From Bidens hawaiensis (lineage: Eukaryota > Streptophyta > Magnoliopsida > Asterales > Asteraceae): a DNA stretch of 64,000 bases. The notes under the pieces are model-generated. The model saw only the letters and a list, made by a program, of their open reading frames with translations. It did not search any database and was not told the DNA's origin. Positions within the stretch are counted from its first letter, which is position 1. Every line of letters starts with the position of its first letter. Of the stretch, positions 1 to 11,020 are shown one piece after another. The stretch covers positions 310,001 to 374,000 of the forward strand of contig JAIQDT010001122.1 in NCBI GenBank assembly GCA_021521415.1. The letters run 5' to 3'. The position numbers and the translations under genes are program-made.

Positions 1-3000
1 TTCGTACAGCAGCGCAGACACACGCGCGACCCTGATGACATCATGCACTGCGTGCGCAGGAATGATGAAACGATTGAAGACTACATCACTCGTTTCAATC
101 AGGAGTCTCTGGCAATCGGAGGTATAACTGAGCAACTCATGCGCGTGGCCTTTATACAAGGCGCGCGCAGTGATCAACTCCGCCGAGCTCTCGTAAGCAG
201 AGATGGCATGCCCACCACGTGGGCCAAGTTAATGGAAGCATCGCGAGTTTTCGCGAGAAATGAAAAACAAATTGCCCAAGATAGGGCAAGAGAAAGAGCG
301 CATCAAGCTGAGTCACCGCGCAGCAAAGAAAAAAGGGGCAAACAGAACTCTGTATGGTCCAGGTTGCAACCAACCAGTTTTTCTTCCACAGAAAAGCAGG
401 CGCAACCAAGCCCACCCCAGCCCCAAAAAGACGTTCGTAATCGCGGGGAGGGTGACAAGAGGGAGGGCGGCAGAGATCCTAGCAGACCTCTGCCAAGAAT
501 ATGGACTCCCCTCACTAAAACGCCTTCACAGGTGTTAAGCACTGAGAATGTCCAATTCAAAAGCCCCAAGCCACTACACTACAAGGGACCATCAGACAGT
601 GGCAAGTACTGTGAATTTCACAAGTCCACAGGGCACAACACTGATGCATGCCACCACTTGAAGGATGCAATTGAAAAGGACGTGAAATCAGGCAAGCTGG
701 CTCACCTGGTGAAAAACTCAAGACCAGAAAATGAACAATCAGAAGCCTCAGCCAGCAAAAAGTACAAAAGAATCTGTGTAGCCGAGGGAGGAAGGCAAGG
801 GCAAACATCAAGGAAACGAAGCGCGCAAATCCAAGGAGATTGGCGCGAGCAACAAGTAATCTTCCCAAGAATCATGGGAGGCCCTTCAATTAGCAGTCCT
901 CTGGTCATCACTACACACATTGCTCATTACGAAGTGTCAAAAGTCCTGGTGGACACTGGCAGCGAGTCAGACATCATGTATGAGCAATGTTTCAGGAAAC
1001 TGGATCCGGCAGACCAAGCAAGGCTTGAAATTGTGAATGCACCAATCTCTGGTGTTTCAAATGAAATCATTCATCCCCTAGGTCAAATTCAATTCTAGCT
1101 AACTATGGGGGATGAGAAACACAAGCGAGCCGAAGTTGTTAACTTCTTGGTCTTGCCCACCACTTCTTGCCACAATATGATCTTGGGTAGGGGAACGATT
1201 GCCCAATTCAACGCCATACCGTCGCCAGCGCACGGCGCGTTGGGGTTCCCAACACCAACAGGTGTAACTTTTGTATACCGAGATCATTTGTGCGCAGTGA
1301 CAAGTACTCCGCGGGAGGGGAGAATGAAAATTCCAATGGCAGAAAACGCGCCAGAAGAATGGATTCTCAACCCGAAATTCCCGGAGCAAAAAATCACAAT
1401 TGGCGCTACGATATCAGACGACACGAGGTTGAGAATGAAAAGGTTGCTCACAGCCTATATGTCGGTCTTCGCGTGGCAACACTCTGATATGACTGGGGTT
1501 CCGCGAGACCTGGCGCAACATTCTCTCAACACGTTCAAGTCTATAGAGTCAATTGCTCAAAAGAAGAGAGTCATGGGGGATGAGAAGGCGAGGGCCATGA
1601 ATGAGCAGGTTGAGGATCTATTGCGCGCAAACATCATCCGCCCGATATGATACCAGACATGGGTAGCCAATCCTGTGATGGTAAAGAAAAGTAACGGGTC
1701 GTGGAGGATGTGCATTGACTTCAAGGTCCTCAACAAAGCGTGCCCAAAGGATTGTTACCCCCTCCCAAACATCGACGCAAAGGTGGACTCCGTGGCGCCA
1801 TTCAAACTTAAATGTTTCCTGGATGCCTACAAGGGCTATCATCAGATTCAAATGGCACCACAAGATGAGGACAAGACCGCCTTCAGAACCGACAAGGGTG
1901 TTTTTTGTTACACAAAAATGCCCTTTGGTTTGAAGAATGCGGGCGCAACCTACCGAAGACTTATGGATGCTGTTTTCAACGAGCAAATTGGAAGAAACCT
2001 AGAAGTCTATGTGGATGATTTGGTGATCAAAAGCAGGGAGGAAAAACAGATGCTCAAAGACATCGAGGAAACCCTTGGGCGCCTAAAGGAAGTTAACATG
2101 AAGCTTAATCCGAGCAAATGCACTTTCGGCGTGCAAGAGGGAAAATTTCTGGGTGTAATGGTCACCAAGGATGGTTTTAAGGTGAACCCTGAGAAGGTGG
2201 AGGCCATCCTTGACATGCCTTCGCCATCCACCATGAAAGAAGTCCAGAAGCTGAATGGTATATTGGTTTCAATCAACAGGTTCCTAGCGAACCATGCAAG
2301 CAAATCTACCCCATTTGTCAACACATTGAGGAATTGCTTAAAGAAAAGCCAATTCAAATGGACTCCTGAGGCCGAGCAAGCTTTCAGTGAGATAAAAGAA
2401 AGTTTGATAAATTTGCCCGCGCTCACAGCTCCACTTCCTGGTGAAACTTTGACATTGTACCTATCAGCAGGAGAGCGCGCCATCGGCGCAGTATTATTGG
2501 TGGATCGCAAGGGAATCCAAACGCCAATATACTATGTGAGTCGGGTGCTGACAGATCCTGAGACGCGCTACTCTATCATGGAAAAGTTAGTTTTGTCACT
2601 AACACACGCGTCGCGCAAGCTTCATAGATATTTCAATGGTCATCCCATTGAAATTCTGACTGCTTACAACATCCAGCAAGTCTTGCGCCGTCCCGCGCTC
2701 TCAGGAAGGCTGACAAAGTGGGCGCTGGAATTAGGAGAGCACACGATCTCCTATAAGCCCCGTCCAGCAATAAAGGGACAAGTCTTGGCTGATTTCATTG
2801 CCGAGGTCCCAGAAGGAAAAATTGAAGAGGCTCAGCGCGAGGTAGACCCTCCGCGAGCCAATGACGAAGAAAATGTGTGGAGATTATTCACCGACGGAGC
2901 TTCAAACAACGAAGGATCCGGCGCAGGCCTCAAGTTGGTGGATCCAGAGAATCAGGAATATACTTACGCCATCAGGTTGGACTTCAAAAGCACCAACAAT

Positions 3001-4587
3001 GAGGCTGAGTATGAAGCCCTGCTGGCTGGCCTGCGCATCGCGCAAAAATTCGGAGTTAAAAATCTAGAGGCCCATGTTGATTCATACTTGGTAGCAGCAC
3101 AGGTCAATGGCCTTTATGATGCCAAGGAGAACACCATGCCTCTATATCTAGAGCAGGCGAAAAAGCTCATCGAGCAATTTGACTGCTTCAGAATCATTCA
3201 TATTCCGCGCAGTGAAAACAAATCTGCCGACGCGCTGAGTAAGATGGCATCAACCAGTTTTGATCACTTTGGCAAAGATGTCAGGGTAGAAGTCATGAGC
3301 AACCCGTCGGTGGTAGCAAAGTCTGTCATGGTAACTCATACAACCCCTTCATCATGGATAACTCCAATAATGGAATTCTTGAAGGAGGGAAAGGTACCAG
3401 ATGATCGCGCGCAAGCGAGGAAGATAAGACACAAGTCGCAGAACTATGAACTGCTTGATGGTACATTATATCGACGCTCTTATCTGGGACCGCTCATGAA
3501 ATGCCTAGATGCTGAGGAAGCAAGCTATGTGATCAGAGAGATACACGAAGGAATCTGTGGAATTCATGCTGGCCCGCGCATGGTGGTTGCCAAGGCAATG
3601 AGCGCAGGTTACTATTGGCCAGGCATGTACTTGGACGCTCTAAAGGAGATCCAAAAATGCAAAGCATGTCAGAGCTATGCGCCAAACACCATGCGGCCAA
3701 AGAACAACTTGATTCCAGTAACCTTAGCATGGCCTTTCCACAAATGGGCAATTGACATTGTGGGTCCCCTACCGCAAGCGCCTGGGCGAGTAAAATTTTT
3801 GGTAGTGGCAGTAGATTATTTTACAAAATGGGTTGAAGCCAAGCCACTAGCAAAAATAACAGCCGAAGCGATGAAGCAGTTTATCTGGAGTCACATCATA
3901 TGCCGTTTTGGCTTGCCCATGGAAATTGTGAGCGATAATGGCAAGCAATTCACTGACAAGAAGATATCCAGCTGGCTCAAGGAATTGCGCATCAACCAAA
4001 TTTTCACTTCAGTTTATCACCCTCAGGGGAATGGACATGTGGAACGCGCGAACCAAAGCTTGTTAAATGGGCTGAAGAAAAGGTTGGAGGGAGAATCCCA
4101 TTCTTGGGTCGAAGAGCTACCTAATGTCCTGTGGGCACACAGGACATTAAGCAAAACCAGCAATGGCGAATCCCCGTTCAGCCTAACCTATGGAACAGAG
4201 GCAATGATTCCAACAGAAATTGGATGCCCATCCCATAGAGTGCTCATGATGAGCAAGATTGATAACGAGCGCGAAAGACGGTTGGATCTCAACTTACTTG
4301 AAGGGCGCAGAGAGGCGGCTATCATCAGTGAAGCCAAGTACAAGAAAAAGCTGGAAAAATATTACAACCAGTGCGTGAAAGAATGCCACTTCAAGAAAAA
4401 TGATTTTGTCCTTCGAAACAATGAAGCTAGCCGCGCGATACCCCCGGGAAAAATGTCCCCCAATTGGGAGGGACCTTATCAAGTCTCGGAAGAATTGGGA
4501 AAAGGCGCATACGCTTTAAAAGATTTGAATGGAAAGAAGATCCCACGCGCATGGAACGCGGCACAGCTTAGAAAATGTTTCATGTAA
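1..4587 (+). pseudogene. Retrotransposon gag-pol polyprotein, two in-frame stops
   Basis: One frame runs from base 1 to the TAA-type end near 4587, broken only by TAG at 1096-1098 and TGA at 1648-1650. Gag comes first (retrotrans_gag-type region at the left edge) with a zinc-knuckle-like C/H/C cluster at about 607-650. The aspartic protease DTG active site is at 952-960. The reverse transcriptase catalytic YVDD is at 2008-2019. A degenerate first RNase H at about 2440-2700 is followed by a second RNase H starting with a TDGAS motif (Asp at 2893-2895). Integrase has an HHCC zinc finger (about 3544-3672), then catalytic Asp 3754-3756, Asp 3934-3936 and Glu 4042-4044, giving DD35E spacing. The C-terminus has a chromatin-independent GPY/F-like tail. 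All catalytic motifs remain intact, so the two stops look recent or are read through. Autonomous function is doubtful. Confidence 0.92.
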
Positions 4588-5524
4588 AAATGTCAAGTTT
4601 GTAATCAAGGCTTTTTAAGCCATTATGAATAATGATACGCGCTATCTTCTCTTAATGTGGATTCTATTACCTTTTGCATACATGTTTCACACTTCCCTTT
4701 ATTAGTTTTGAGCAATATGATAACATTGTATTGACATCAAAATGAAATAAAACGAAGTAAAACATACATGCGCGAGCTTCAAGCTCAAACGCGTTAACGA
4801 GTCTTAACTCTAAAACGTCAGGGCCTTAGCCCAATTCTATTACCTTTTGCATACATGTTTCACACTTCCCTTTATTAATTTTGAGCAATATGACAACATT
4901 GTATTGACATCAAAATGAAATAAAACGAAGTAAAACATACATGCGCGAGCTTCAAGCTCAAACGCGTTAACGAGTCTTAACTCTAAAACGTCAGGGCCTT
5001 AGCCCAATAATGTGAGCCTTAGCTCAAATCACTCACAACATCCATCCTACATACTGCGCACCCTGACCATAAAAATACCTAAACACAACTAAGGCAAAGC
5101 AAATGCCAAAACATAGTTGTTAAGGTCTCAGGTCGAGGTCGCGCATGAAACTGTAATGGATATCTGAGTAACACATATTGACACGTAAAGGCTAAAAAAT
5201 TCATAATTCCATGCGCGAAAACGTCGCGCAAAAGAGGAATAATGAAAACGCCAAGGCGCGTGTCAACATAATCAAGATATGGAAATATCACTTACAATAT
5301 GACAAGGATTAAGTATAATAAATTCCTTACAACCTTGTTCTTATTCCAACGTGCAAGCATATCTTATATTCAACAAGCAAACATGCGATATAAAGAGATG
5401 AATGGGAATGCGCAAGATGCGAAGAAGGGAATAACAGAATTTCATTCAAAAGCATTGAAATTTACAAGTTTACAAGATGATGAGATACAAATTACAAATA
5501 AAAATAAAAAACATGAAGGGCTTC
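4588..5524 (+). other. Non-coding spacer between pol and antisense gene
   Basis: This stretch lies between the pol stop and the last exon of the antisense gene. It contains the 173-bp tandem duplication described separately. The open frames seen here (for example 5299-5700) overlap the antisense exon in the wrong strand and look like chance. Confidence 0.6.
4661..5006 (+). repeat. Two tandem copies of a 173-bp unit in retroelement 3' region
   Basis: The unit begins ATTCTATTACC and ends GGGCCTTAGCCCA. Copy one is 4661-4833 and copy two 4834-5006, with only a few single-base differences. Tandem repeats in the hypervariable region 3' of pol are known in Tat/Ogre elements and can seed satellite DNA. 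Confidence 0.95.
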
Positions 5525-8500
5525 TCAAGTCTCCACGTCGACGTCAGCCTCTTCATAATCCTCATCATCGCCCTCAGCATCTGGCGCAGCCTGCTCCTCG
5601 TCTTCTCCAAACTGACCATAGTCAAGTTGTTCATCTTGAATGGAGTCTTCTAGCACAACAGTGTCAGGAGCGGATCCTTTGGCCGCGCCAGAGCCGCTAG
5701 CAACGCCAGCATTCCCCGCGCCATCATCGCCGCCACCAGCCCCTTCACACTCGTCAAGTAATTTCTTTAGCGCGCCAAGATCGGGCTGGTCAGCAAGCGC
5801 GGATATCTGCAAATCATAAGCAAAAATATGAGTGCAAAAAGACTTAGAAAATAAGTCAAGGTAATCTCATTAAGGTTAAAATACCTGCGCAAGGATGGGA
5901 ATGGGAGTATTCATATACTTCTCCCCCATCGCGGCCATTTCTGCGCAGGCAGCGTCGCTCTGATAAGGGTACTCGGATGGGTTCTTCTTCAACATGCCAT
6001 ATTCATAACCATCCGTGAACCCTTCAGCTCGGCCCACCAAGCGCGCGGCAGCGTTGCAATCCATCACCAGGGCCTGAAACTCGCCTGAGTATTTCATCGC
6101 GTAAGCGCAACGAGTCATGCCCTGTGAGATCAGCCATTGGCGATCCTGCGCGAGGCCAGCAACAGACGTCTCGAGGGCAGGAACCTGAGAGTTTAATAAC
6201 TCAACAGTTTCCTTAGTCTTTTTTAGCTCCTCTTTGTCGGACGCTGCTGCCGCCAAGACTTCTTCCTTTTCAGTCCGCGCAGAATCAAGTGCTTCCTGGC
6301 TAGACGCTGCCATCGCCAAGGCTTCGTCCTTCTCGGCCTGCGCGGACGCCAGTTCCCTCTTCAGGCGCGCAACCTCACTCTCCAGCGATGATTTTTCAGT
6401 TATAGACTGGACAAGAGCTTGGTCACGCGCCTCCGCCTCCAGTTCCAAGTCGCGCGCTCTGCGCGCGTACTTGTCCGCCTCCGCCTCCGCCGCCTGCAGC
6501 TTCTCACGCGCAGCCTGAAGCTCATGATCGCGCTTCACGAAGGCGCTGTTGGCACTGGCTCTGTTCTCACTGAGCTCTGCTTGGAGCTTTTCAGCTCTCT
6601 CGCGAGCATCAGAAAGATGCCAAGCAGACACCTTAGCCTCTTGCTTGGCTTCCGCAAGAGCATCACGTACTTTTACGTAATCAGAGCGAAGCTCTTGGGA
6701 GGCAGCAAAGAAGGCCGACCCAGCAAACATATGATCATTGAGCAGGTCGTCGCGAGCGCGGTCCTCCTGGAACCTCCTTTCAGATGGAGGCACAGCATGA
6801 GCCCAGAATTCCGCACACACACCCATGGACTGAAATGTGCTATCTTCAGTAATATTCCATCTCGGGCGGTAAATGTGATTGGCTTCCTGCAAAAGCAAAG
6901 TAATTATCTAAGTTATCAAAACATTAAGATGGAAGTCCGCGCAGCGGAGCAAAAAATAACCTATACCTGCGGGGATGAAGCAGAGAAGTCATCGCCAGCC
7001 CTACGAGAAGGCTCCGTCGCGAAACCTCGTGGCGCAGCAGGGCTGGCGCGGGCGCCAGCGGGTTCTTCAGCTTCAAACTCCTCATCCTCCTCTGAAATAG
7101 GCCTCTTCTCCTGCGACCTAGAATCAAAATCGGTCTCGCAAGGAGGGCTGTGCGCAGGAGGAGTTGAGGGAGGTCTCGACGCCGCTAGGTCGGCGCGCAA
7201 AACGGCCTCCTGCTCCTTAGTAATCCCGATGAGGGGAGATTCATCGCTTGCAGGAGCAGGAGCAGGAGCAGAGCCAACGGCGCTGGCACCGGCGCCAGGA
7301 GTGCCGCCAGCAGCTTGTGCGCCAGCTACGGCTTCTATGAAAAAATCAACAAAAAGAAATGGTTAAGGACTTGATCTAAAAGAAAGTCAGAAAATAAGAG
7401 CGCAATACGTACCTTGGCGCAACTCCGTTCGCGAAGCAAACATCGCCATGAAGTCCATTCTACCCTTCTTTGAGGGTAAAACAGGGGACTTCGAAGCGAC
7501 CGCCGGCGCAGTCTCGGCATCTTGTTGCGCTGTCGCCGGCTCTACAAACATTTGAGTGAGCAAAGATTCATTAGTAAGTCTATCAGAATCGCGCTCATAG
7601 AACCATAAAGGATAAGCAAAGTATACCTGTAGAAGGCGCAACACCGCTCCCCTTTTCCGCCGCGCGAAGGAAGGAGGTAGTGGCACCATACCTCAGGTGG
7701 ACAGGAGGTCTGCCCACGTTTTGAGGCAGGGAAGACAGGGAAACCTTGGTGGTAAACTCCTGGGTTTTCCCAAATCCCCCCGCCTGAGTAGGAGGATCCT
7801 GAACAACAGGGGCAACATCTTTCTTCTGTTTCTTACTGGCCCCTGCGCCAGTTTTCCCCTTAGCTTTACGCTTTAGTTGGGGCGCCTCCTCCTCCTCCTC
7901 CTCTTCCGCGAGCTCCAGCTCGTAGTTTTCGAGCGCATCTACAATACATGCAACAGAAGTGTTAGCAAAATTTGGTATTATAAAGGAAAAAGCATAAGTA
8001 CAAAGGATTACCAGGCGCATCGCTGTCGAAGACAAATCCCAGATCAACAGGGATGAACATGTCATCAAAGCGATCGGGGAAACCAACCTCCCCAGCGCCA
8101 AGCGCGACGGAGCCACCCTCCATATGCTCATCATATGCGGCGTGGATATACTCCTTGGTGACTGCACAAAACAAGTCAAATGATATCAGCAAAAAGAATT
8201 ATATTCGCGCAGAAGTAAAGCAGTAAGATAAACTTACGCAGCCCGTCGACTTGGATAACGGGCTCAAGCGAGCTGTCCGCCCACCTCTTGCTCATACCAA
8301 CCCCCACCAGCGCCTCCTCACAAATGTTCTTGGCGGGGGATGGTTCAGCGGTCAACTTATTAACCCAGGCGCCAGTTGGGTTCTTGAGGACGCCCACATC
8401 CGCAGGCGCAGAAGAAATCGCGCGCATGGTCATGCGGATGGGGATCACACCAGCCCTTATATAGAAAAACCTCTCAGACCAGTCATGAAGGCTCTTGAAT

Positions 8501-9048
8501 GAAACAGTGGAGCACTTCACCTTCTGACTGCGAGGAATGAAGGAGAACCAAGAATCTTGGATCTTGGGCTTATAAAAAAATTGAAAGCGCCGAGGGGTGG
8601 GCTCCTCGCGCTGGGATTTGCACATGAACTCAAAGTGAGTCATGCGCACAAGTCCAAACGGATGGACTTGGGATATATGAATCCCATAGAACTTAAGCAG
8701 CGCACCCACAAACCTTGTCATCGGGAGACGAAGGTTGCAGTGGGTGAAAAAATGGCTATAAAGGGATATATAGCCGGTGGGCGGGTCCGCCGCCGTTTGC
8801 CCGGCCCCAGGCAACATGCAGCCAAACAGGGGGGGAAAACCCTGAGAGGCAATAAGGCTGTCAAGATCAGCCTGCCTCAATTTGTAGGGGATTTCATTCC
8901 ACCTCTTCACAGCCTTGGTCCTCCCTACCTCCTCCGATGAGACCTCAGCAGCCTTCTTCCCCTTGCCGGTCTTCTTCAATGTAGACATTACTAACGATTT
9001 TCTACGGCAATGGATGGGGGAGATTGTGTTGTCTGAGCTATCAGACAT
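5525..9048 (-). CDS. Antisense 'gypsy-type transposase' domain protein of the Tat element, seven exons
   Basis: Minus-strand exons: 9048-8238, 8161-8012, 7938-7627, 7541-7413, 7334-6967, 6886-5885, 5806-5525. Every intron is GT-AG (first donor GTAAGT) and the exons sum to 3054 nt, giving about 1017 residues with no stop. A second possible start is at 8988-8986, which opens a lysine-rich segment. The N-terminal part (exon 1) resembles the plant 'putative gypsy-type transposon' domain (Transposase_28/PF04195 in my reading). Then come a basic/acidic low-complexity stretch (run of Glu near 7890), a Pro/Ala/Ser-rich linker (exon 5), a long Ala/Glu/Lys heptad-rich coiled coil (exon 6, about 6700-6180) and an acidic C-terminus. 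Such antisense extra ORFs are known in Tat elements, but their function is not established. The name transposase is inherited and no catalytic motif was recognised. It is intact although the sense polyprotein is broken. Confidence 0.85.
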
Positions 9049-9190
9049 ACAACTGTGACAACGAACAAAGATTGCTTCTGAATAATAGATATTTGGGAAG
9101 CAGAACAAAGATAATCAGAAGACAAAGAAAGAAGAGCTATGAATATTAAACAAGAAGATGAAGGATAAAAAAAAACTCTAAGGGCTGGCT

Positions 9191-9196
9191 TTTATA
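9191..9196 (-). promoter_or_regulatory. TATA box of the antisense gene
   Basis: On the minus strand the sequence reads GGCCTATAAAAGCC, a strong TATA box, 143 bases upstream of the first start codon at 9048. Transcription would be expected to begin near 9165. The placement suits the antisense gene and not the sense element. Confidence 0.65.
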
Positions 9197-9231
9197 GGCC
9201 CAGGAGAGAGAAATTTTGGTGCTGAACGGAC

Positions 9232-9425
9232 TTCACGCGCCCCCACTCGCAGGTCTAAGCCAATGCGAGCGCGACACGTGTCCCTGACACTGTGTGAGGG
9301 GACATGAAAGGAAACTATACGGCTGCTGCCAGAGTTCACGCGCCACCACTCGCAGGAACGGACCAACGCGAGCGCGACACGTGTCCCTGACAGCATGAGA
9401 GGGGACACGAAAGGCAACTGTAGCA
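9232..9425 (-). promoter_or_regulatory. Duplicated upstream block with two G-boxes
   Basis: Two diverged copies of a roughly 103-bp unit start at 9232 and 9335. Each carries the palindrome CACGTG (9275-9280 and 9378-9383) in the context GCGACACGTGTCCCTGACA. G-boxes bind bZIP and bHLH factors. Here they lie just upstream of the antisense TATA box, so they are candidate enhancer elements of the antisense promoter. Confidence 0.55.
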
Positions 9426-9640
9426 CCTCGAGCACACGAAAGGCCTGACACGTCTCCATCACTGGCCCACGTCAGCAACAACCAACCACATACAGGGACG
9501 ATTCGTTTACAACCAAAAGGATAGAATTTCGCGCAACGGTGAATAATAAGAAGAAAAAGACAAACCCCTACTAAAAAAACAAACTGTTAAGTCTAATATC
9601 TATCTTGCCTCGCTCGCGCGAGACAAGACACACATTAGAC

Positions 9641-9650
9641 TGGGGGGGCT
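9641..9650 (+). other. Polypurine-tract-like primer site
   Basis: The run TGGGGGGGCT sits directly before the TG that opens the 3' LTR. It is in the place where plus-strand DNA synthesis is primed in LTR elements. Confidence 0.6.
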
Positions 9651-9792
9651 TGAAGAGGTATGTACCCGCCTCAACACCGAGCAAGGCGGGTCAACCCACA
9701 AGATATAGACAAGAGGCTTGAAATCAAGACATTAAGAAGTCACAAAGCCAAAACCTATGCGCATGGCGCATATCACATATGCTCATGCATCA

Positions 9793-9884
9793 CATGCTCA
9801 GGCATCATATGCCCAGGCACCACACATGCTCAGGCATCATATGCCCAGGCACCACACATGCTCAGGCATCATATGCCCAGGCAC
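9793..9884 (+). repeat. 32-bp tandem repeat in LTR U3
   Basis: About three copies of a 32-bp unit that begins CATGCTCAGGCATCATATG recur at 9793, 9825 and 9857. They are followed by looser CATATCACATGCTCG variants and a GCGCGGCGCATCA duplication to about 9985. The array lies upstream of the LTR TATA box, where repeats often act as promoter modules. Confidence 0.85.
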
Positions 9885-10323
9885 ACATATGCTCGCGCAT
9901 CACATATGCTCACGCATATCACATCAGCGCGCGGCGCATCAGCGCGCGGCGCATATCACATGCTCGTGCATATCACATCTGCGCATGAAACATCTGCGCG
10001 TGAGAATAAAGAGAAGACCTCGCGCATCCTCAGGATTGGCGCATATCACACATGCATATAATCAACCTCGTCCTTATCCAAATCAGGATTAGGGCAACCT
10101 TGATTGTGCATGTCAGACAACCTTCCAGAAGGTATCTTTTTAAGGAATAAGAATATGCTGATGTTGACAGCTGCCAAATGAAAGGTGGACAACTCAGCAT
10201 AACCCATGTGCTACCACGTGATTATAACCAATGAGAAAGCACCAGGTGTCCCAGAGGACACGTGACGCAGAGCAATTGGAGGAGGCCAACAAGGCTGAGC
10301 CCAATCAGTGGAAACCCTAGCAC

Positions 10324-10330
10324 TATAAAT
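10324..10330 (+). promoter_or_regulatory. LTR TATA box
   Basis: TATAAAT in the context CACTATAAATACAGC lies about 670 bases into the LTR. This is a typical plant retroelement U3/R promoter position. Confidence 0.65.
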
Positions 10331-10765
10331 ACAGCATCAACTCCACAAGGAGGGACACTCATTCATTCACATTCAATCATATTCAATTACATTCAATCAG
10401 ACAGTTACATCCAGTAACACAATCACACAGAGTATTCAGCTATTAAGCAATACTCTCCAGAATTCCTTACTCTCACATATTATTATCTTCTCCCACAAAT
10501 ACTTATTCTCACACCGGAGGGTTACCCCAAAGAGGACCCCTCTGTCCCTTTCTGAGGGGTAAGTTTACGGTGCTGTTCATTTTGTAGGTGGAAGAACACA
10601 GATCCAAGAGAAACCATCGGTGAAATAGCATAATCACACCCGAGGAAAGTAGATCGTCTACTAGTGAGTCGATCCACGTTTCTTCAATAGCAAAGATTTC
10701 TGTAAATTATGGATATTGATACATAGTTTGAAATTTATAACACCAAATATACTATTAAAAACTAT

Positions 10766-11020
10766 CAATGTTTTCATAACCGGATCGGACAATAAACCGG
10801 ACGGGCAACCGGTCGAACGGCCGAATAGCTTTTGCCCCAAAAATGACGTTAAGGCTGAAAACAAGAATTTTCAAAAAAAATCATAGAAAACCGGTCCGGT
10901 TCTTTGGTCGGACCGGTGAACTGGTTCAAACTGGCCGGTTTCTAAGAACCGAACAAGCTGCATAGAACCACGGACCCCGGTTGGTGGACCACCGGGTCGG
11001 ATCCGGTCTCAACAACATTG
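10766..11020. mobile_element. hAT-type MITE, 255 bp
   Basis: The termini are inverted (CAATGTT... and ...AACATTG) and the element is flanked by a perfect 8-bp direct repeat AAAACTAT (10,758-10,765 and 11,021-11,028). The interior is rich in CCGGTT/CCGGTCC words and has no coding capacity. Eight-base target duplications are diagnostic of hAT transposition. Confidence 0.85.

Larger units (their letters stand above)
1..10686 (+). mobile_element. Tat-lineage Ty3/gypsy LTR retrotransposon, 5' end outside window
   Basis: The window opens inside gag. In order come gag, protease, reverse transcriptase, RNase H, a second RNase H, integrase, a non-coding stretch with tandem repeats, an antisense spliced gene, a G-rich polypurine-like tract (9641-9648) and a 3' LTR. 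Two RNase H-like regions plus an antisense extra gene between pol and the 3' LTR are known hallmarks of the plant Tat lineage (Ogre, Retand, Grande, RIRE2 relatives). The 5' LTR, primer binding site and target duplication lie outside the window, so LTR identity and insertion age cannot be judged. The right boundary is chosen at a CA (10,685-10,686) that closes an LTR opening with TG at 9651. Confidence 0.9.
9651..10686 (+). repeat. 3' LTR of the Tat element
   Basis: The LTR opens with TGAAGAGG after the G-run and closes at TTCTTCA. It has an internal TATAAAT (10,324-10,330) that would start the sense genomic RNA. No coding frame is meaningful in it. The 5' LTR needed to confirm the ends is outside the window. 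Confidence 0.75.

Noticed and set aside
152..920. Several open frames on the minus strand and in other frames across gag
   Set aside because: They overlap the gag-pol frame, whose domains are clear, and have no recognisable motifs.
6419..7366. 315-codon open frame on the plus strand
   Set aside because: It is the shadow of antisense exons 5-6, which are GC-rich and heptad-repetitive. The minus-strand gene has correct splice sites and phase.
9757..9985. Repeat-spacer look of the LTR repeats as a CRISPR array
   Set aside because: The units are contiguous without unique spacers and lie in a plant retrotransposon LTR.
9660..10092. Open frames rich in His, Ala and Ile over the LTR repeats
   Set aside because: They are translations of the 32-bp tandem repeat in the LTR, open in several frames at once.
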